Source of the DNA: Legionellales bacterium
Lineage (GTDB): Bacteria > Pseudomonadota > Gammaproteobacteria > Comchoanobacterales > Comchoanobacteraceae
Length of the DNA: 64,000 nucleotides
Assembly: GCA_002690495.1 (NCBI GenBank)
Contig: NZEV01000023.1
Coordinates: 95,009-159,008, forward strand
Direction of reading: 5' to 3'
How positions within the stretch are numbered: the first letter of the stretch is position 1; each line of letters begins with the position of its first letter. Positions 9,472-18,196 of this stretch are shown one piece after another. Under the pieces are notes generated by a model, which ran no database searches, had not been told where the DNA came from, and saw nothing but the letters and a program-made list of their open reading frames with translations. A program made the position numbers and the translations under genes.

Positions 9472-10724
9472 TTAAAGTCAAACCCATCCTGATCCTTTCC
9501 ATTGCGTCATTACTATATATTTATGAATTTCTACTCCGAGTTATCATCTCTGTTGTGAGTGACTTCCTACTTGTAGACCTACAACTATCTATCGCTTCAC
9601 TCGGCTTTTTGTCCTCCCTGTTTTACACCTCGTATACCTTCATGCAGATTCCAGCTGGCCTATTAAGTGATCAATTTGGCCCTCGTAGAATTTTAACAAC
9701 CGCCATGCTCACTTGTGCTTTATCTACATTGCTTTTTTCTTTATCGAATTCGCTAAGTCTTGCGGGGGCTTCTAGACTCATGTTAGGGTTTGGAGCATCT
9801 TTTGCTTATTGCTGCCCATTACTCATTGCTAAACATTGGTTCCCAGAAAAAAGATTTGCACTCATTGGTGGCTGTATACAAACATTAGGCGCTCTCGGTG
9901 CAATGATTGGCAATGAACCTATCGCTGTCATGACAGAATATCTAGGGTGGCGAGACACTATGGAAATTATTGCATTATTCGGTATTTTATTTGCCGCAAT
10001 CATGTGGGTGATCGTACAAGACAAGCCTCATCATAAACAAGAACAACACATCACACCACACCAAATAAAGACTTTAACAGCGCTAAAAAGAGTTTTTCAA
10101 TTAAAACAAAACTGGGTAGCTGCTATTCTTGGCTTTTGTTGCTGGGCACCTATGACCATTGTTGCTGAGCTTTGGGGAAGAACATTCATCACCACACATT
10201 TTCACTTCAATTTGCAACAATCTGCGTTAATGGTCTCGTGGATTTGGATCGGTGTTGCAGTTGGAGGCCCCTTAATGGGGTGGCTATCCAATTATATCCA
10301 CTCTAGGAAAAAAGCATTACTATTAGGTTACGTCTTATGTCTTCTCAGCACCCTCGTGCTTGTCTATCAACCAGGGATCAGTCAGATTGTGATTATGGCG
10401 TCATTATTTATATTTGGTCTAGCATGTGCAACGCAATGTGTCACTTTTGGAGTGATTAGTGATATCAACGAAAAAGGGATTATAGGCACGGCAATCGGTT
10501 TTAATAATATGGCTGTCATATCAGGAGGCATATTCCTACAACCCATTGTCAGCGTGCTACTTCATCATGCCTCCTTGAGTCATTTTGAAAATAAAGTGTT
10601 TATCCCATCTGATTTTCAATATGCTTTCTACGTCATTCCAATTGTTTCATGTATTGGCATTTTCATCACTACTTTTTGCCTTAAAGAGTCGCTTCAATCT
10701 CTTCCTGAGGATGAGACTGTCTAA
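9468..10724 (+). CDS. MFS transporter, Pht-like (copy 2)
   Basis: A 418-aa paralogue of the preceding carrier, with the same landmarks in the same order: LYIYEFLLRVIISVVS, YTFMQIPAGLLSDQFGPR, CPLLIAKHWFPEKRFAL, GFCCWAPMTIVAELWG and FGVISDINEKGIIGTAIGFN. Translation starts at a TTG that overlaps the previous TGA stop, implying translational coupling. The last 44 nt overlap the 3' end of recN on the opposite strand. Substrate unknown; a tandem pair may have split substrate ranges. Confidence 0.85.
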   Translation: MIKVKPILILSIASLLYIYEFLLRVIISVVSDFLLVDLQLSIASLGFLSSLFYTSYTFMQIPAGLLSDQFGPRRILTTAMLTCALSTLLFSLSNSLSLAGASRLMLGFGASFAYCCPLLIAKHWFPEKRFALIGGCIQTLGALGAMIGNEPIAVMTEYLGWRDTMEIIALFGILFAAIMWVIVQDKPHHKQEQHITPHQIKTLTALKRVFQLKQNWVAAILGFCCWAPMTIVAELWGRTFITTHFHFNLQQSALMVSWIWIGVAVGGPLMGWLSNYIHSRKKALLLGYVLCLLSTLVLVYQPGISQIVIMASLFIFGLACATQCVTFGVISDINEKGIIGTAIGFNNMAVISGGIFLQPIVSVLLHHASLSHFENKVFIPSDFQYAFYVIPIVSCIGIFITTFCLKESLQSLPEDETV

Positions 10725-12288
10725 TCTCTGAGCCTTGGGTCAACATGGCGCGAGCATGACTTAAACCAATCTCATCTATTGTTTCTCCAGACAATAGCTC
10801 AGCAAGGGCTTTCTCACGATCTTCTAATTTGAGATACGAAAATACAAACTTTAAAGTCGCCTCATCCTCGATCTCTTTTGTAATGTAACCATGATGATCT
10901 GCAACCATTGCCATCTGAGGTAAATGCGTGATACACAGCACTTGTGTTTTTTTGGATCGCTTATAAATGAGTTTTGCAACCTGCTCGGCTACAGCGCCAC
11001 TAATACCAACATCCACTTCATCTAATAACTGGACAGATTTCAAATGGCACTGACACACTTCTTCTAATGCTAACGCAATTCGAGATAATTCCCCACCTGA
11101 AACAACACCATTCAATGCACTTAAAGGCTGGCCAATATTTGTGGAGACTTGAAACTCAATCTGATCCCGACCATATCGAGAAGGGTTTATCGTTGTGATC
11201 ATCACTTTAAATTGTCCATTAGCAATGCCTAACTTCCTCATCCAGGCAGTCATCTTATGATCTAAATCTTTTGCCCTATCTATTCTAGTCTGCGACACCG
11301 TATCCGCAATTTCATCATATCTCAGCTTAGATTGGTTTCTCTCGAGCGCTAATGTCTCAACATCAAGCTCTTGATACACTTTTAAATCTTCAACAAAACG
11401 ACAACATTGATCATATAGATCAATTGGGTGTACTTGATACTTACGTGCAAGATCATGCCATGTATTCAAACGAGACTGTAAATGACTGAGTCTTGTCTGA
11501 TCTTGTGAAGCAATAAAATCCTGTAACTGGATCTTTAAATCTGCTGAAATCTCCTTAAACTCGATTAATTTTGAATCCATCTTTTCATCAAAATCATATT
11601 CGATCAACTCATCCAGTGAGGATTGCATTGATCCACTGGAAATCTCATTGATGAGCGTAGACGCTGTCTCTTTAATTTTTTGCTCTGTTTTTAACGCATG
11701 AATTTGTTCATTTAACTCATTATAATCATGCCCTTCATCAAATAATGCTGATAGTTCCTGAACATAATGAGTTAACGTACTTTCATCAAATGCTGCTCTA
11801 ATCTTTTGAGCCTGGTGATACTTTGTCTCCAACTGTTGATACTCATCATAAGCATGAGCTAATTTTGATTGATTAATTTGAGCAAACTCATCTAGGTATT
11901 GTAAATGTGTATTAGGGTCTAGCAACGTATAATGTTGATGTTGCTCACTGTAACCAATTAAACGTTGAAAATGCATCTGTAATGCTTGGATTTTAATCGG
12001 CTGATGATTCAGTAAATATTTTGATTTACCAGTTGGCTGCATGACCCTTGAAATGATTGTGATTCCCTCTTGTTCTGGATCGTCAATCTGAATTTCAATT
12101 CCAATGGGTAAGTGTGCATCTAAAAATGCAGAACGATCTACCTTGCGACCAAAGCAAAAGCAAATGGCTTTAAATATAAGTGATTTTCCTGAACCTGATG
12201 GGCCAGTAAGCACAGTGAATCCGGTTTTAAAATCGATTTCAAGGCGATTAATGATCACAAAGTTCGTAATACTGATCGCTTTTAACAT
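10681..12288 (-). CDS. recN: DNA repair protein RecN
   Basis: A 535-aa SMC-like ATPase that acts at DNA double-strand breaks. Walker A GPSGSGKS lies at residues ~30-37, a long alpha-helical coiled-coil middle at ~150-340, and the C-terminal head carries VSGGELSRIALALEEV, LLDEVDVGISGAVAEQVA and VLCITHLPQMA. It is slightly shorter than E. coli RecN (553 aa). It begins directly after the nadK stop with no gap, so it is probably translated from the nadK transcript. No CTGT-N8-ACAG LexA box was seen before nadK. Confidence 0.96.
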   Translation of the reverse strand: MLKAISITNFVIINRLEIDFKTGFTVLTGPSGSGKSLIFKAICFCFGRKVDRSAFLDAHLPIGIEIQIDDPEQEGITIISRVMQPTGKSKYLLNHQPIKIQALQMHFQRLIGYSEQHQHYTLLDPNTHLQYLDEFAQINQSKLAHAYDEYQQLETKYHQAQKIRAAFDESTLTHYVQELSALFDEGHDYNELNEQIHALKTEQKIKETASTLINEISSGSMQSSLDELIEYDFDEKMDSKLIEFKEISADLKIQLQDFIASQDQTRLSHLQSRLNTWHDLARKYQVHPIDLYDQCCRFVEDLKVYQELDVETLALERNQSKLRYDEIADTVSQTRIDRAKDLDHKMTAWMRKLGIANGQFKVMITTINPSRYGRDQIEFQVSTNIGQPLSALNGVVSGGELSRIALALEEVCQCHLKSVQLLDEVDVGISGAVAEQVAKLIYKRSKKTQVLCITHLPQMAMVADHHGYITKEIEDEATLKFVFSYLKLEDREKALAELLSGETIDEIGLSHARAMLTQGSEIRQSHPQEEIEATL

Positions 12289-13140
12289 TTAATACGAATA
12301 CTCCTCCCAGTTCAGTTTACTACGTAGATTACGATAATAATCATAACTAGGATGATAAATTAATTGAAGGCGCCAATCACTTTTTTGAATAGATACCGTA
12401 TCATCGTCTTTCAGTATCTCTAAATCTAATCCGTCACATCCTAGCACAGGGTCTATTCGGTTTTCAGGTGAAACCTTCATGGTGATTTTTGAGTCGTGAG
12501 GTACGATGATAGGTCTTGAGGTTAATTTATGCGGACACATTGGCAAGATCAATAGCGCCTCAACTTGTGGATTAATAATCGCACCACCAGCACTTAATGC
12601 ATGGCCTGTTGAACCAGTTGGCGTAGACACTATTAATCCATCACAAGAATTAGAGGAAAGGTAGCGATCATTTAAAAAAACATCTACTTCAACTAATCGT
12701 CCGGATTCACGGCGTGTGATGACACACTCATTTAACGCATGATAATGGTTTTTTTTGGTTTTGATGTCCAGCATCATCCGATACTCTTGTTGGTGATCTC
12801 CAGATAAAATATCAATCAATCCCTTTTCATCATTTGGATCATGCGTCACTAAAAATCCTAATCGTCCACGATTAATACCGAGCACCGGCACATTCATCGG
12901 CGCAAATATATTGGAGGCTTTTAATATCGAGCCATCTCCACCAACAACAATCACGAGATCATGATCAATGGTCTCATGATCCATGTTCACCACTGGCGCC
13001 TTGAGCTGCTCAAACCGCTCTGCTGTTGACTGTTCAAGGAAATAATCAATTTTTTGCTTTGCAAGCAGATTAATAATCTGCTCTAAAATTGGCACTGTTC
13101 CTGGATTAATAGAATATAGTATGACTTTTTGGACCTGCAT
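12289..13140 (-). CDS. nadK: NAD kinase
   Basis: A 283-aa cytoplasmic enzyme making NADP+ from NAD+ and ATP. It has the catalytic GGDGS motif (VVVGGDGSILKAS), NRGRLGFL, the NE/D motif ALNECVI, and STPTGSTGHALSAGG. A longer frame reaches 13188, but a strong GGGGGAG Shine-Dalgarno immediately upstream of the ATG at 13140 and family alignment (MQVQKVILYS) support this start. It is adjacent to recN, as in many gammaproteobacteria. Confidence 0.96.
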   Translation of the reverse strand: MQVQKVILYSINPGTVPILEQIINLLAKQKIDYFLEQSTAERFEQLKAPVVNMDHETIDHDLVIVVGGDGSILKASNIFAPMNVPVLGINRGRLGFLVTHDPNDEKGLIDILSGDHQQEYRMMLDIKTKKNHYHALNECVITRRESGRLVEVDVFLNDRYLSSNSCDGLIVSTPTGSTGHALSAGGAIINPQVEALLILPMCPHKLTSRPIIVPHDSKITMKVSPENRIDPVLGCDGLDLEILKDDDTVSIQKSDWRLQLIYHPSYDYYRNLRSKLNWEEYSY

Positions 13141-13199
13141 GATCTCCCCCATATCCACTAAACTAATCAGATGTTTTGCGAAGATCAAGTATTCATTGC

Positions 13200-13228
13200 T
13201 TGTGAAGTGGTGTAAATTTCAGTAATAT
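13200..13228 (+). promoter_or_regulatory. Promoter of bamE, leaderless geometry
   Basis: TTGTGA, 17-bp spacer, TAATAT, then only 6 nt to the bamE ATG at 13235. Transcription would be expected to start at or next to the A of the ATG. No Shine-Dalgarno is visible. Confidence 0.55.
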
Positions 13229-13234
13229 TTGCTT

Positions 13235-13540
13235 ATGAAGTATTTATTATTAACCTTATTTTTACTCAGTGGATGTTCCTCGATGCTTTTTACGCCTCCT
13301 GTACAACAAGGTAGGCCCGTTGATCAACAAGCTGTTAATCAATTAAAAATTGGGATGGATGCGTCAAAAGTACTCGCAACGGTTGGTGAACCTGACTACC
13401 GAAATTTCTTTCACAAAAATCAATGGTATTATATTGAAGAGCATCCTAAAAATAGATTCCACTATGATGTGAATGGTGTGAAATTGACATTCGATCAAGA
13501 TAGACTGTCAAAAATTGAACCCTTCAGCTCTAACCGTTAG
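13235..13540 (+). CDS. bamE: Outer-membrane assembly lipoprotein BamE (SmpA/OmlA)
   Basis: A 101-aa lipoprotein of the BAM complex, which folds outer-membrane proteins. The N-terminus MKYLLLTLFLLSGCSS is a lipoprotein signal with lipobox LSGC (Cys14). The mature part has the family core LKIGMDASKVLATVGEPDY and WYYIEE. The ATG at 13235 is chosen over an upstream in-frame TTG because it gives the canonical signal peptide. The 3' end overlaps ratB on the other strand by 11 nt. Confidence 0.92.
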   Translation: MKYLLLTLFLLSGCSSMLFTPPVQQGRPVDQQAVNQLKIGMDASKVLATVGEPDYRNFFHKNQWYYIEEHPKNRFHYDVNGVKLTFDQDRLSKIEPFSSNR

Positions 13541-13805
13541 TCTTTTGTTGCGCTCTTTTTAATCTGATTTCATTCGGCGTCATTCTAAGCGGTTGATATA
13601 CTTCTACACGATCTAGATGCTGAACCGTCGTGTCCCAGTGTTTTAAATTTGAATGAATACCCACAGCACGATCTTGAGGAATCTGCCATCCCAGACGTTG
13701 AATCACATCTCGAATCGTCATCACTTGATCTAATACGACAGACGCCCAATGATATTGATCAGGACCTTCGAAATAAATCACCTCACAGTAATGCAGTTTA
13801 AGCAT
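13530..13805 (-). CDS. ratB: RatB/RnfH family protein
   Basis: A 91-aa ubiquitin-like beta-grasp protein of the RnfH/UPF0125 family (EVIYFEGPDQYHW, TIRDVIQRLGW, VGIHSNLKHWDTTVQHLDRVEVYQPL). It is paired with ratA across gammaproteobacteria; its role is poorly defined. The start at MLKLHYCEV is preferred over an upstream in-frame ATG at 13829. It overlaps the ratA stop by 8 nt. Confidence 0.88.
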   Translation of the reverse strand: MLKLHYCEVIYFEGPDQYHWASVVLDQVMTIRDVIQRLGWQIPQDRAVGIHSNLKHWDTTVQHLDRVEVYQPLRMTPNEIRLKRAQQKTNG

Positions 13806-14229
13806 ACTCTTGTCTTGCTCTCTCAACAAAAATAAATACTAGTTGTTCTGCGGTTTGAGTAAATATAGGACCTAAAACCATGTTCACCATCATCGAAGAG
13901 ATTTCAAATTCGATACTCAATGACACACGACATTTCTTCTCCTCAATCGCCTCAAAACGCCATTCACCTTTCAAATATCGAAATGGACCTTCCTCTAACC
14001 GCATTGCAATAGAATGATACGGCTTGAGCCGATTGACTGTGGTCAACCGCTGCTTAAAACCTCCAAGACTAAATTCTAAATAAGCACGCACCATCTCATC
14101 CGTTTCACTTAAGATACGACTATCCGAACAATACATCACGAACTCATGGTAACGGTTGACATCACAGACCAAATCATACATTTGTTGACAAGAAAACTCG
14201 ACCTGTGCTGTTTTATATATTTTCACCAT
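13798..14229 (-). CDS. ratA: RatA family START-like protein (coenzyme Q-binding/ribosome association)
   Basis: A 143-aa SRPBCC/START-fold protein. It has the family pattern SCQQMYDLVCDVNRYHEFVMYC near the N-terminus and GPFRYLKGEWRFE in the middle. E. coli RatA was described as inhibiting 70S assembly; the related COQ10 proteins bind ubiquinone. It is divergent from smpB, with 41 nt between the starts, and is upstream of ratB in one operon. Confidence 0.92.
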   Translation of the reverse strand: MVKIYKTAQVEFSCQQMYDLVCDVNRYHEFVMYCSDSRILSETDEMVRAYLEFSLGGFKQRLTTVNRLKPYHSIAMRLEEGPFRYLKGEWRFEAIEEKKCRVSLSIEFEISSMMVNMVLGPIFTQTAEQLVFIFVERARQEYA

Positions 14230-14234
14230 TTCAG

Positions 14235-14264
14235 TTGACGGTCCTAGCTAAGATGTTAGATAAT
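14235..14264 (+). promoter_or_regulatory. Promoter of smpB, leaderless geometry
   Basis: TTGACG, 18-bp spacer, GATAAT, then 6 nt to the smpB ATG at 14271. The good -35 hexamer and the fixed 6-nt gap suggest a leaderless smpB mRNA. No Shine-Dalgarno is present. Confidence 0.6.
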
Positions 14265-14270
14265 TCAATC

Positions 14271-14744
14271 ATGACCAATTCTTATGATAAAACGATTACA
14301 CTGAATCGTAAAGCAAAACATGATTATTCTGTTGAAGACCAATATGAAGCAGGCCTTTTATTGCTTGGATGGGAGGTAAAATCATGCAGAAATAAAACCG
14401 TCCAACTGAAAGAAAGTCATATTACCATACGGCGCGGGGAAGCATTTTTAGTGAATGCGCATTTTAGTGTCCCCTCCACAACCTCTACTCATTCGAAAGC
14501 AGATCCAATACGCCCGAGAAAACTCCTCTTACATCGTCGACAAATTGATCAACTCATTGGCCTAGTCCAACAAAAAGGATTCACATTAGTCCCTTTCTCA
14601 ATGTACTGGAAAGACAACCGTGTAAAAATCAACGTTGCACTCGCTAAGGGAAAAAAATTACATGATAAACGTGCCACGATTAAAGAACGTGAGTGGAAAA
14701 GAACTCAAAGTCGTGAAATGAAAAAAAATCATGGAAATTCATAG
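14271..14744 (+). CDS. smpB: SsrA-binding protein SmpB
   Basis: A 157-aa RNA-binding protein that delivers tmRNA to stalled ribosomes. Conserved segments: TLNRKAKHDYSVEDQYEAGL, GWEVKSCRNKTVQL, the HSKADPIRPRKLLLHRRQI region and the basic C-terminal tail KGKKLHDKRATIKEREWKR. The ATG at 14271 fits both family length and the promoter; upstream in-frame starts would add a non-conserved extension. The ssrA gene was not found in the flanking DNA. Confidence 0.96.
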   Translation: MTNSYDKTITLNRKAKHDYSVEDQYEAGLLLLGWEVKSCRNKTVQLKESHITIRRGEAFLVNAHFSVPSTTSTHSKADPIRPRKLLLHRRQIDQLIGLVQQKGFTLVPFSMYWKDNRVKINVALAKGKKLHDKRATIKEREWKRTQSREMKKNHGNS

Positions 14745-14840
14745 TATTGAACACATCCCCTAAAAAACAGGTTGTAGTTTCTAAGAACGCGTGATAATTT
14801 CAAAGTATATTTTGTAGCGTAGACCCGTTGCGAAAATATC

Positions 14841-14864
14841 AAGCCCTTGTAAAAGGGCTTTTTT
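14841..14864 (+). terminator. Rho-independent terminator after smpB
   Basis: Stem AAGCCCTT / AAGGGCTT around a short loop (GTAA), followed by a T-run. It lies between the convergent smpB and tadA genes and may serve both, since the other strand begins with an A-run. Confidence 0.85.
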
Positions 14865-15303
14865 AATGCCTTCTTTCTTCAAAAAAAGTCTTAAGTTGAT
14901 CAGAACATGTCTTCGATAAAACACCACCTTGATATTCGATTTGATGGTTCACTTGTTTGGAGATCATTTGGTGAGAGATAATGCCCTTCTGAGCATCATT
15001 AGCACCAAAAACTAAGCGTTTTATTCTAGCATGCACCATTGCACCCCAACACATCATACAAGGCTCTAAGGTGACATATAGCGTTAAGCCATTTAAACGA
15101 TAATTTCCAAGCTTCTGCGCAGCCGCTCTCATCACCAGAATCTCTGCATGTGCAGTTGGGTCATTCAAGGTAATCGACTGATTATGCCCAGTAGCAATGA
15201 GCGTCTCATGATCAACGATCACAGCACCAATAGGCACCTCGCCCAAAGATGCTGCACACTTTGCTGCATCTAGAGCCAAACGCATCCAGTATTCATCATT
15301 CAC
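14863..15303 (-). CDS. tadA: tRNA-specific adenosine deaminase TadA
   Basis: A 146-aa zinc deaminase that converts A34 to inosine in tRNA-Arg(ACG). It has the catalytic HAE motif (DPTAHAEIL, Glu as proton shuttle) and the zinc-binding TLEPCMMCWGAMVHARI. Length is at the short end for TadA. It overlaps the upstream ppa stop by 8 nt. Confidence 0.93.
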   Translation of the reverse strand: MNDEYWMRLALDAAKCAASLGEVPIGAVIVDHETLIATGHNQSITLNDPTAHAEILVMRAAAQKLGNYRLNGLTLYVTLEPCMMCWGAMVHARIKRLVFGANDAQKGIISHQMISKQVNHQIEYQGGVLSKTCSDQLKTFFEERRH

Positions 15304-15820
15304 TCTGATGGGCTTTCACACTCTCTAATAAGATGGTCTTGGCATGATCACGCCCGTGCCAGTCTTTAACTTTTGCCCATTTATTCGCCTCTAGATCTTT
15401 ATAATGAGCAAAAAAATGACCAATACGATCTAAGGTTAATTGTGGAATGTCTTTGAGATCTTGTATATGTGCATAATCTGGCGCTACTGAGGGTACAGGC
15501 ACAGCCAAAAGTTTATCATCGCCACCCTTTTCGTCTTCCATTGTCAAAACACCGATGGGACGACAAGCAACCATCGCACCTGGAATAATTGGAAATGGCG
15601 CAATCACACAGACATCGACAGGATCACCATCATCACAAAGTGTATTTGGTACATAACCATAATCGCAAGGATAGTGCATTGCGGAAGTTAAAAAACGGTC
15701 GACTTCTAATAAGCCTGACTCTTTACACACCTCATATTTGACCGGTGAACTATTCGATGAAATTTCAATAATGACATTCATCTGATTTGGAAGATCTTTG
15801 CCTGCTGGTATATTTTTCAT
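15296..15820 (-). CDS. ppa: Inorganic pyrophosphatase (family I)
   Basis: A 174-aa soluble Mg-dependent enzyme that hydrolyses PPi. It has KYEVCKESGLLEVDRFL, YPCDYGYVPNT, and the active-site DDGDPVDVCV motif with its three Asp residues. A longer frame reaches 15886, but GAGG precedes the ATG at 15820 (MKNIPAGKDLPNQMNV), which matches the family start. Operon with tadA. Confidence 0.95.
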   Translation of the reverse strand: MKNIPAGKDLPNQMNVIIEISSNSSPVKYEVCKESGLLEVDRFLTSAMHYPCDYGYVPNTLCDDGDPVDVCVIAPFPIIPGAMVACRPIGVLTMEDEKGGDDKLLAVPVPSVAPDYAHIQDLKDIPQLTLDRIGHFFAHYKDLEANKWAKVKDWHGRDHAKTILLESVKAHQSE

Positions 15821-15904
15821 AATGACCTCAAATAAAATACATACTATCAATAATTCAAGCCATTGACAAACTCCCACCATCTTCATAAAACCTTAATATT
15901 TATT

Positions 15905-15913
15905 TGTTACAAT
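15905..15913 (+). promoter_or_regulatory. Extended -10 promoter for the 342-aa orphan gene
   Basis: TG-T-TACAAT, an extended -10 element, lies 23 nt before the ATG at 15937, with a GAGGT Shine-Dalgarno between. No convincing -35 is needed for this promoter type and none is clear. Confidence 0.45.
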
Positions 15914-15936
15914 AAAAATAACTGAGGTACAAAATA

Positions 15937-16965
15937 ATGAAAAGCATTCTACTCGTTCAACCATCTCAAGATGCAGAACAAACTCCTTTATCACCGCCTT
16001 TAGCAGGTGCAGAATTAGGAAGAATATTAGCAAGGCAGGCACATGATAGCCGCCTTCAACTACTTAAAAAAGGCAATACACAGTATATCTATATGATGGA
16101 TGATCGCTTAACTAATCAACCCCTACAGATTGACTTAAATTGTCAAGAAGTCATCCTATCAAAAAATACGGGCATCACCAAAGGCCTTTCGGTGTGGCTC
16201 TATAAAAAAAGTCCAAATGATCATTTTATCATCGTACCTCCGAATCAGGAGATTGATCTAATAGCACAGACTAATATCATGATCATTCACAATAAAGCAT
16301 CATTAGATCGAACTTTAGCACCTAACCAAATGACCTACTCTGACCTATTAGATGGCCTAGCCACAGAGGATCTGAAACTCAATAGTATACGAAGAGCACA
16401 ACTCAAAACACTGTTATTTTCAGGGGATGAAAAATGGGACAACTTTAGAACAAGAGTGATGCATGTCATGGCTAAGATTTACTTCAACCGACATTGCTTG
16501 CATGAGGTAATTGGAGAAATTATACCTATCCTTAAGTATGAAGGTTTGAATATGAATGAAATCATCCATCTTCTACAACTATGCAATGTCAACATCTCTT
16601 TTGAAAAAGACGCAGCGATGCAAGAACAAGAATTCATACACAATGTGGTTAGTATGATGAATGAACAAGGCTATAGCACAATTGAAATTCATCAATTCTT
16701 GTCAGCAATGAATCTACATGCACATCCTGTTTGTCGTAAGATTAGTCATGCACTACAAGCTAAAATGGGCATAGAACAGGTGTTTTCTGTGAATATACTG
16801 AAGTTTCTTAGAGCGACTGATGTCAATGTACTATTTACCGTGTTAAACTCAGTGACACATCGTTCTCCAAATATGACATCGATGATTCCACGATCTATCT
16901 ATTCACTGTTTTCTGAAGATCGTCAAGCAGATCCGTCTTCTAAACAACTTACCATTGGTTACTGA
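15937..16965 (+). CDS. Hypothetical cytosolic protein (342 aa)
   Basis: Not recognised. A 342-aa protein without signal peptide or membrane segment. The N-terminal ~150 residues look mixed alpha/beta ([52 protein letters not shown]). The rest is largely helical, with repeated patterns of the type [13 protein letters not shown] and [15 protein letters not shown] that suggest a small helical-repeat domain. GAGGT precedes the ATG. It overlaps the tyrS 3' end by 7 nt. Orphan cytosolic proteins of this kind are common among secreted effectors of intracellular gammaproteobacteria, but nothing in the sequence proves secretion. Confidence 0.75.
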   Translation: MKSILLVQPSQDAEQTPLSPPLAGAELGRILARQAHDSRLQLLKKGNTQYIYMMDDRLTNQPLQIDLNCQEVILSKNTGITKGLSVWLYKKSPNDHFIIVPPNQEIDLIAQTNIMIIHNKASLDRTLAPNQMTYSDLLDGLATEDLKLNSIRRAQLKTLLFSGDEKWDNFRTRVMHVMAKIYFNRHCLHEVIGEIIPILKYEGLNMNEIIHLLQLCNVNISFEKDAAMQEQEFIHNVVSMMNEQGYSTIEIHQFLSAMNLHAHPVCRKISHALQAKMGIEQVFSVNILKFLRATDVNVLFTVLNSVTHRSPNMTSMIPRSIYSLFSEDRQADPSSKQLTIGY

Positions 16966-18143
16966 TCTTTAATAAACTCAATAATGCGTCGTTTACCAAC
17001 CGTCACGATGCATTGTTGCTTTTTAATTGGATGATTCTCTAGAATCTTTTCACCATCAACCTTGATGGCACCTTGCTTTAATAAACGAAGCCCTTCAGAT
17101 GTGCTCGTAATCAGCGATGCTTTTTTGAGTAGTTGAATAATGGGTGTTTCTAAATCATCCTTGGATATTTTCTCTACTGGACGATCATCAGGAATTTGCT
17201 TTTGTTGAAAACGATTTAAAAAGTGCTCTTTTGCTTGAGAAGCTAAAGTTTCGTTATGAAATTGTGATACGATGTCTTCAGCAAGGATCAACTTAACATC
17301 TCTGGGGTTTTTGCCTGCCTCAGTGTCCTCTTTGAACCCTTTAATGGTGGTTACATCAAAGTTAGAGATCAATTCAAAATATCGCCACATTAACGTATCA
17401 CTGATAGACATGACCTTACCAAACATATCATCTGGGTGGTCGTCTAAACCAATCGTGTTACCATATGATTTAGACATTTTCTTTACACCATCTAAACCCT
17501 CTAACAATGGAAAAGTCATCACTACTTGTTGAGATTGACCGTAATGCTTTTGTAATTCTCGTCCCATTAGTAAATTAAAAGTCTGGTCTGTGCCACCCAG
17601 TTCAATATCTGACTTTAATGCCACCGAATCATAGCCTTGTAATAAAGGGTACAAAAATTCATGAATCGCAATCGATTGACCGTTTTGATAGCGCTTTGAA
17701 AAATCATCCCTCTCCAACATTCTCGCCACAGTCTGTAAACTAGATAACTCAATTAACTGCTGTGCTGACATTGCACCTAACCACTCGCTGTTATAAACAA
17801 TGCTTAGTTTTGACAAATCGAGTATTTTGCCTACTTGTTGCAAATAACTCTTAGCATTTTCTTTGATAGATGCCATTGTTAACGGGGGACGTGTCACATC
17901 ACGACCAGAGGGATCACCAATCATTGCCGTAAAATCACCAATGAGAAATATCACCTCATGACCAAGATCTTGAAAACGTTTTAACTGTTTCAACACAATC
18001 GCATGCCCAATATGAATGTCTGGTCGAGTGGGGTCTACCCCTAATTTTACTCTTAGAGACTTTTTTTCTTTCAATTTCTCAACTAAACCATGGGCCGGTA
18101 AGCAGTCCACCATCTTTTCTAATAAAAATTCAGCCGTTTTCAT
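16959..18143 (-). CDS. tyrS: Tyrosyl-tRNA synthetase
   Basis: A 394-aa class I aminoacyl-tRNA synthetase. The HIGH motif is HIGHA ([18 protein letters not shown]), the KMSKS motif is exact ([11 protein letters not shown]), and the C-terminal S4-like RNA-binding domain follows ([16 protein letters not shown]). The length and motif style match the TyrZ-like bacterial subgroup. AAGGA precedes the ATG. It is divergent from the 728-aa coiled-coil gene at 18197. Confidence 0.96.
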   Translation of the reverse strand: MKTAEFLLEKMVDCLPAHGLVEKLKEKKSLRVKLGVDPTRPDIHIGHAIVLKQLKRFQDLGHEVIFLIGDFTAMIGDPSGRDVTRPPLTMASIKENAKSYLQQVGKILDLSKLSIVYNSEWLGAMSAQQLIELSSLQTVARMLERDDFSKRYQNGQSIAIHEFLYPLLQGYDSVALKSDIELGGTDQTFNLLMGRELQKHYGQSQQVVMTFPLLEGLDGVKKMSKSYGNTIGLDDHPDDMFGKVMSISDTLMWRYFELISNFDVTTIKGFKEDTEAGKNPRDVKLILAEDIVSQFHNETLASQAKEHFLNRFQQKQIPDDRPVEKISKDDLETPIIQLLKKASLITSTSEGLRLLKQGAIKVDGEKILENHPIKKQQCIVTVGKRRIIEFIKDQ

Positions 18144-18196
18144 GTCAAAAGGTCCTTTTTAAACTATACTAAAGTTCATATTTACAGGATGTTAGC

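Noticed and set aside
14745..14862. Possible tmRNA (ssrA) next to smpB
   Set aside because: No tRNA-Ala-like ends, no tag reading frame and too short; only a terminator hairpin is present.
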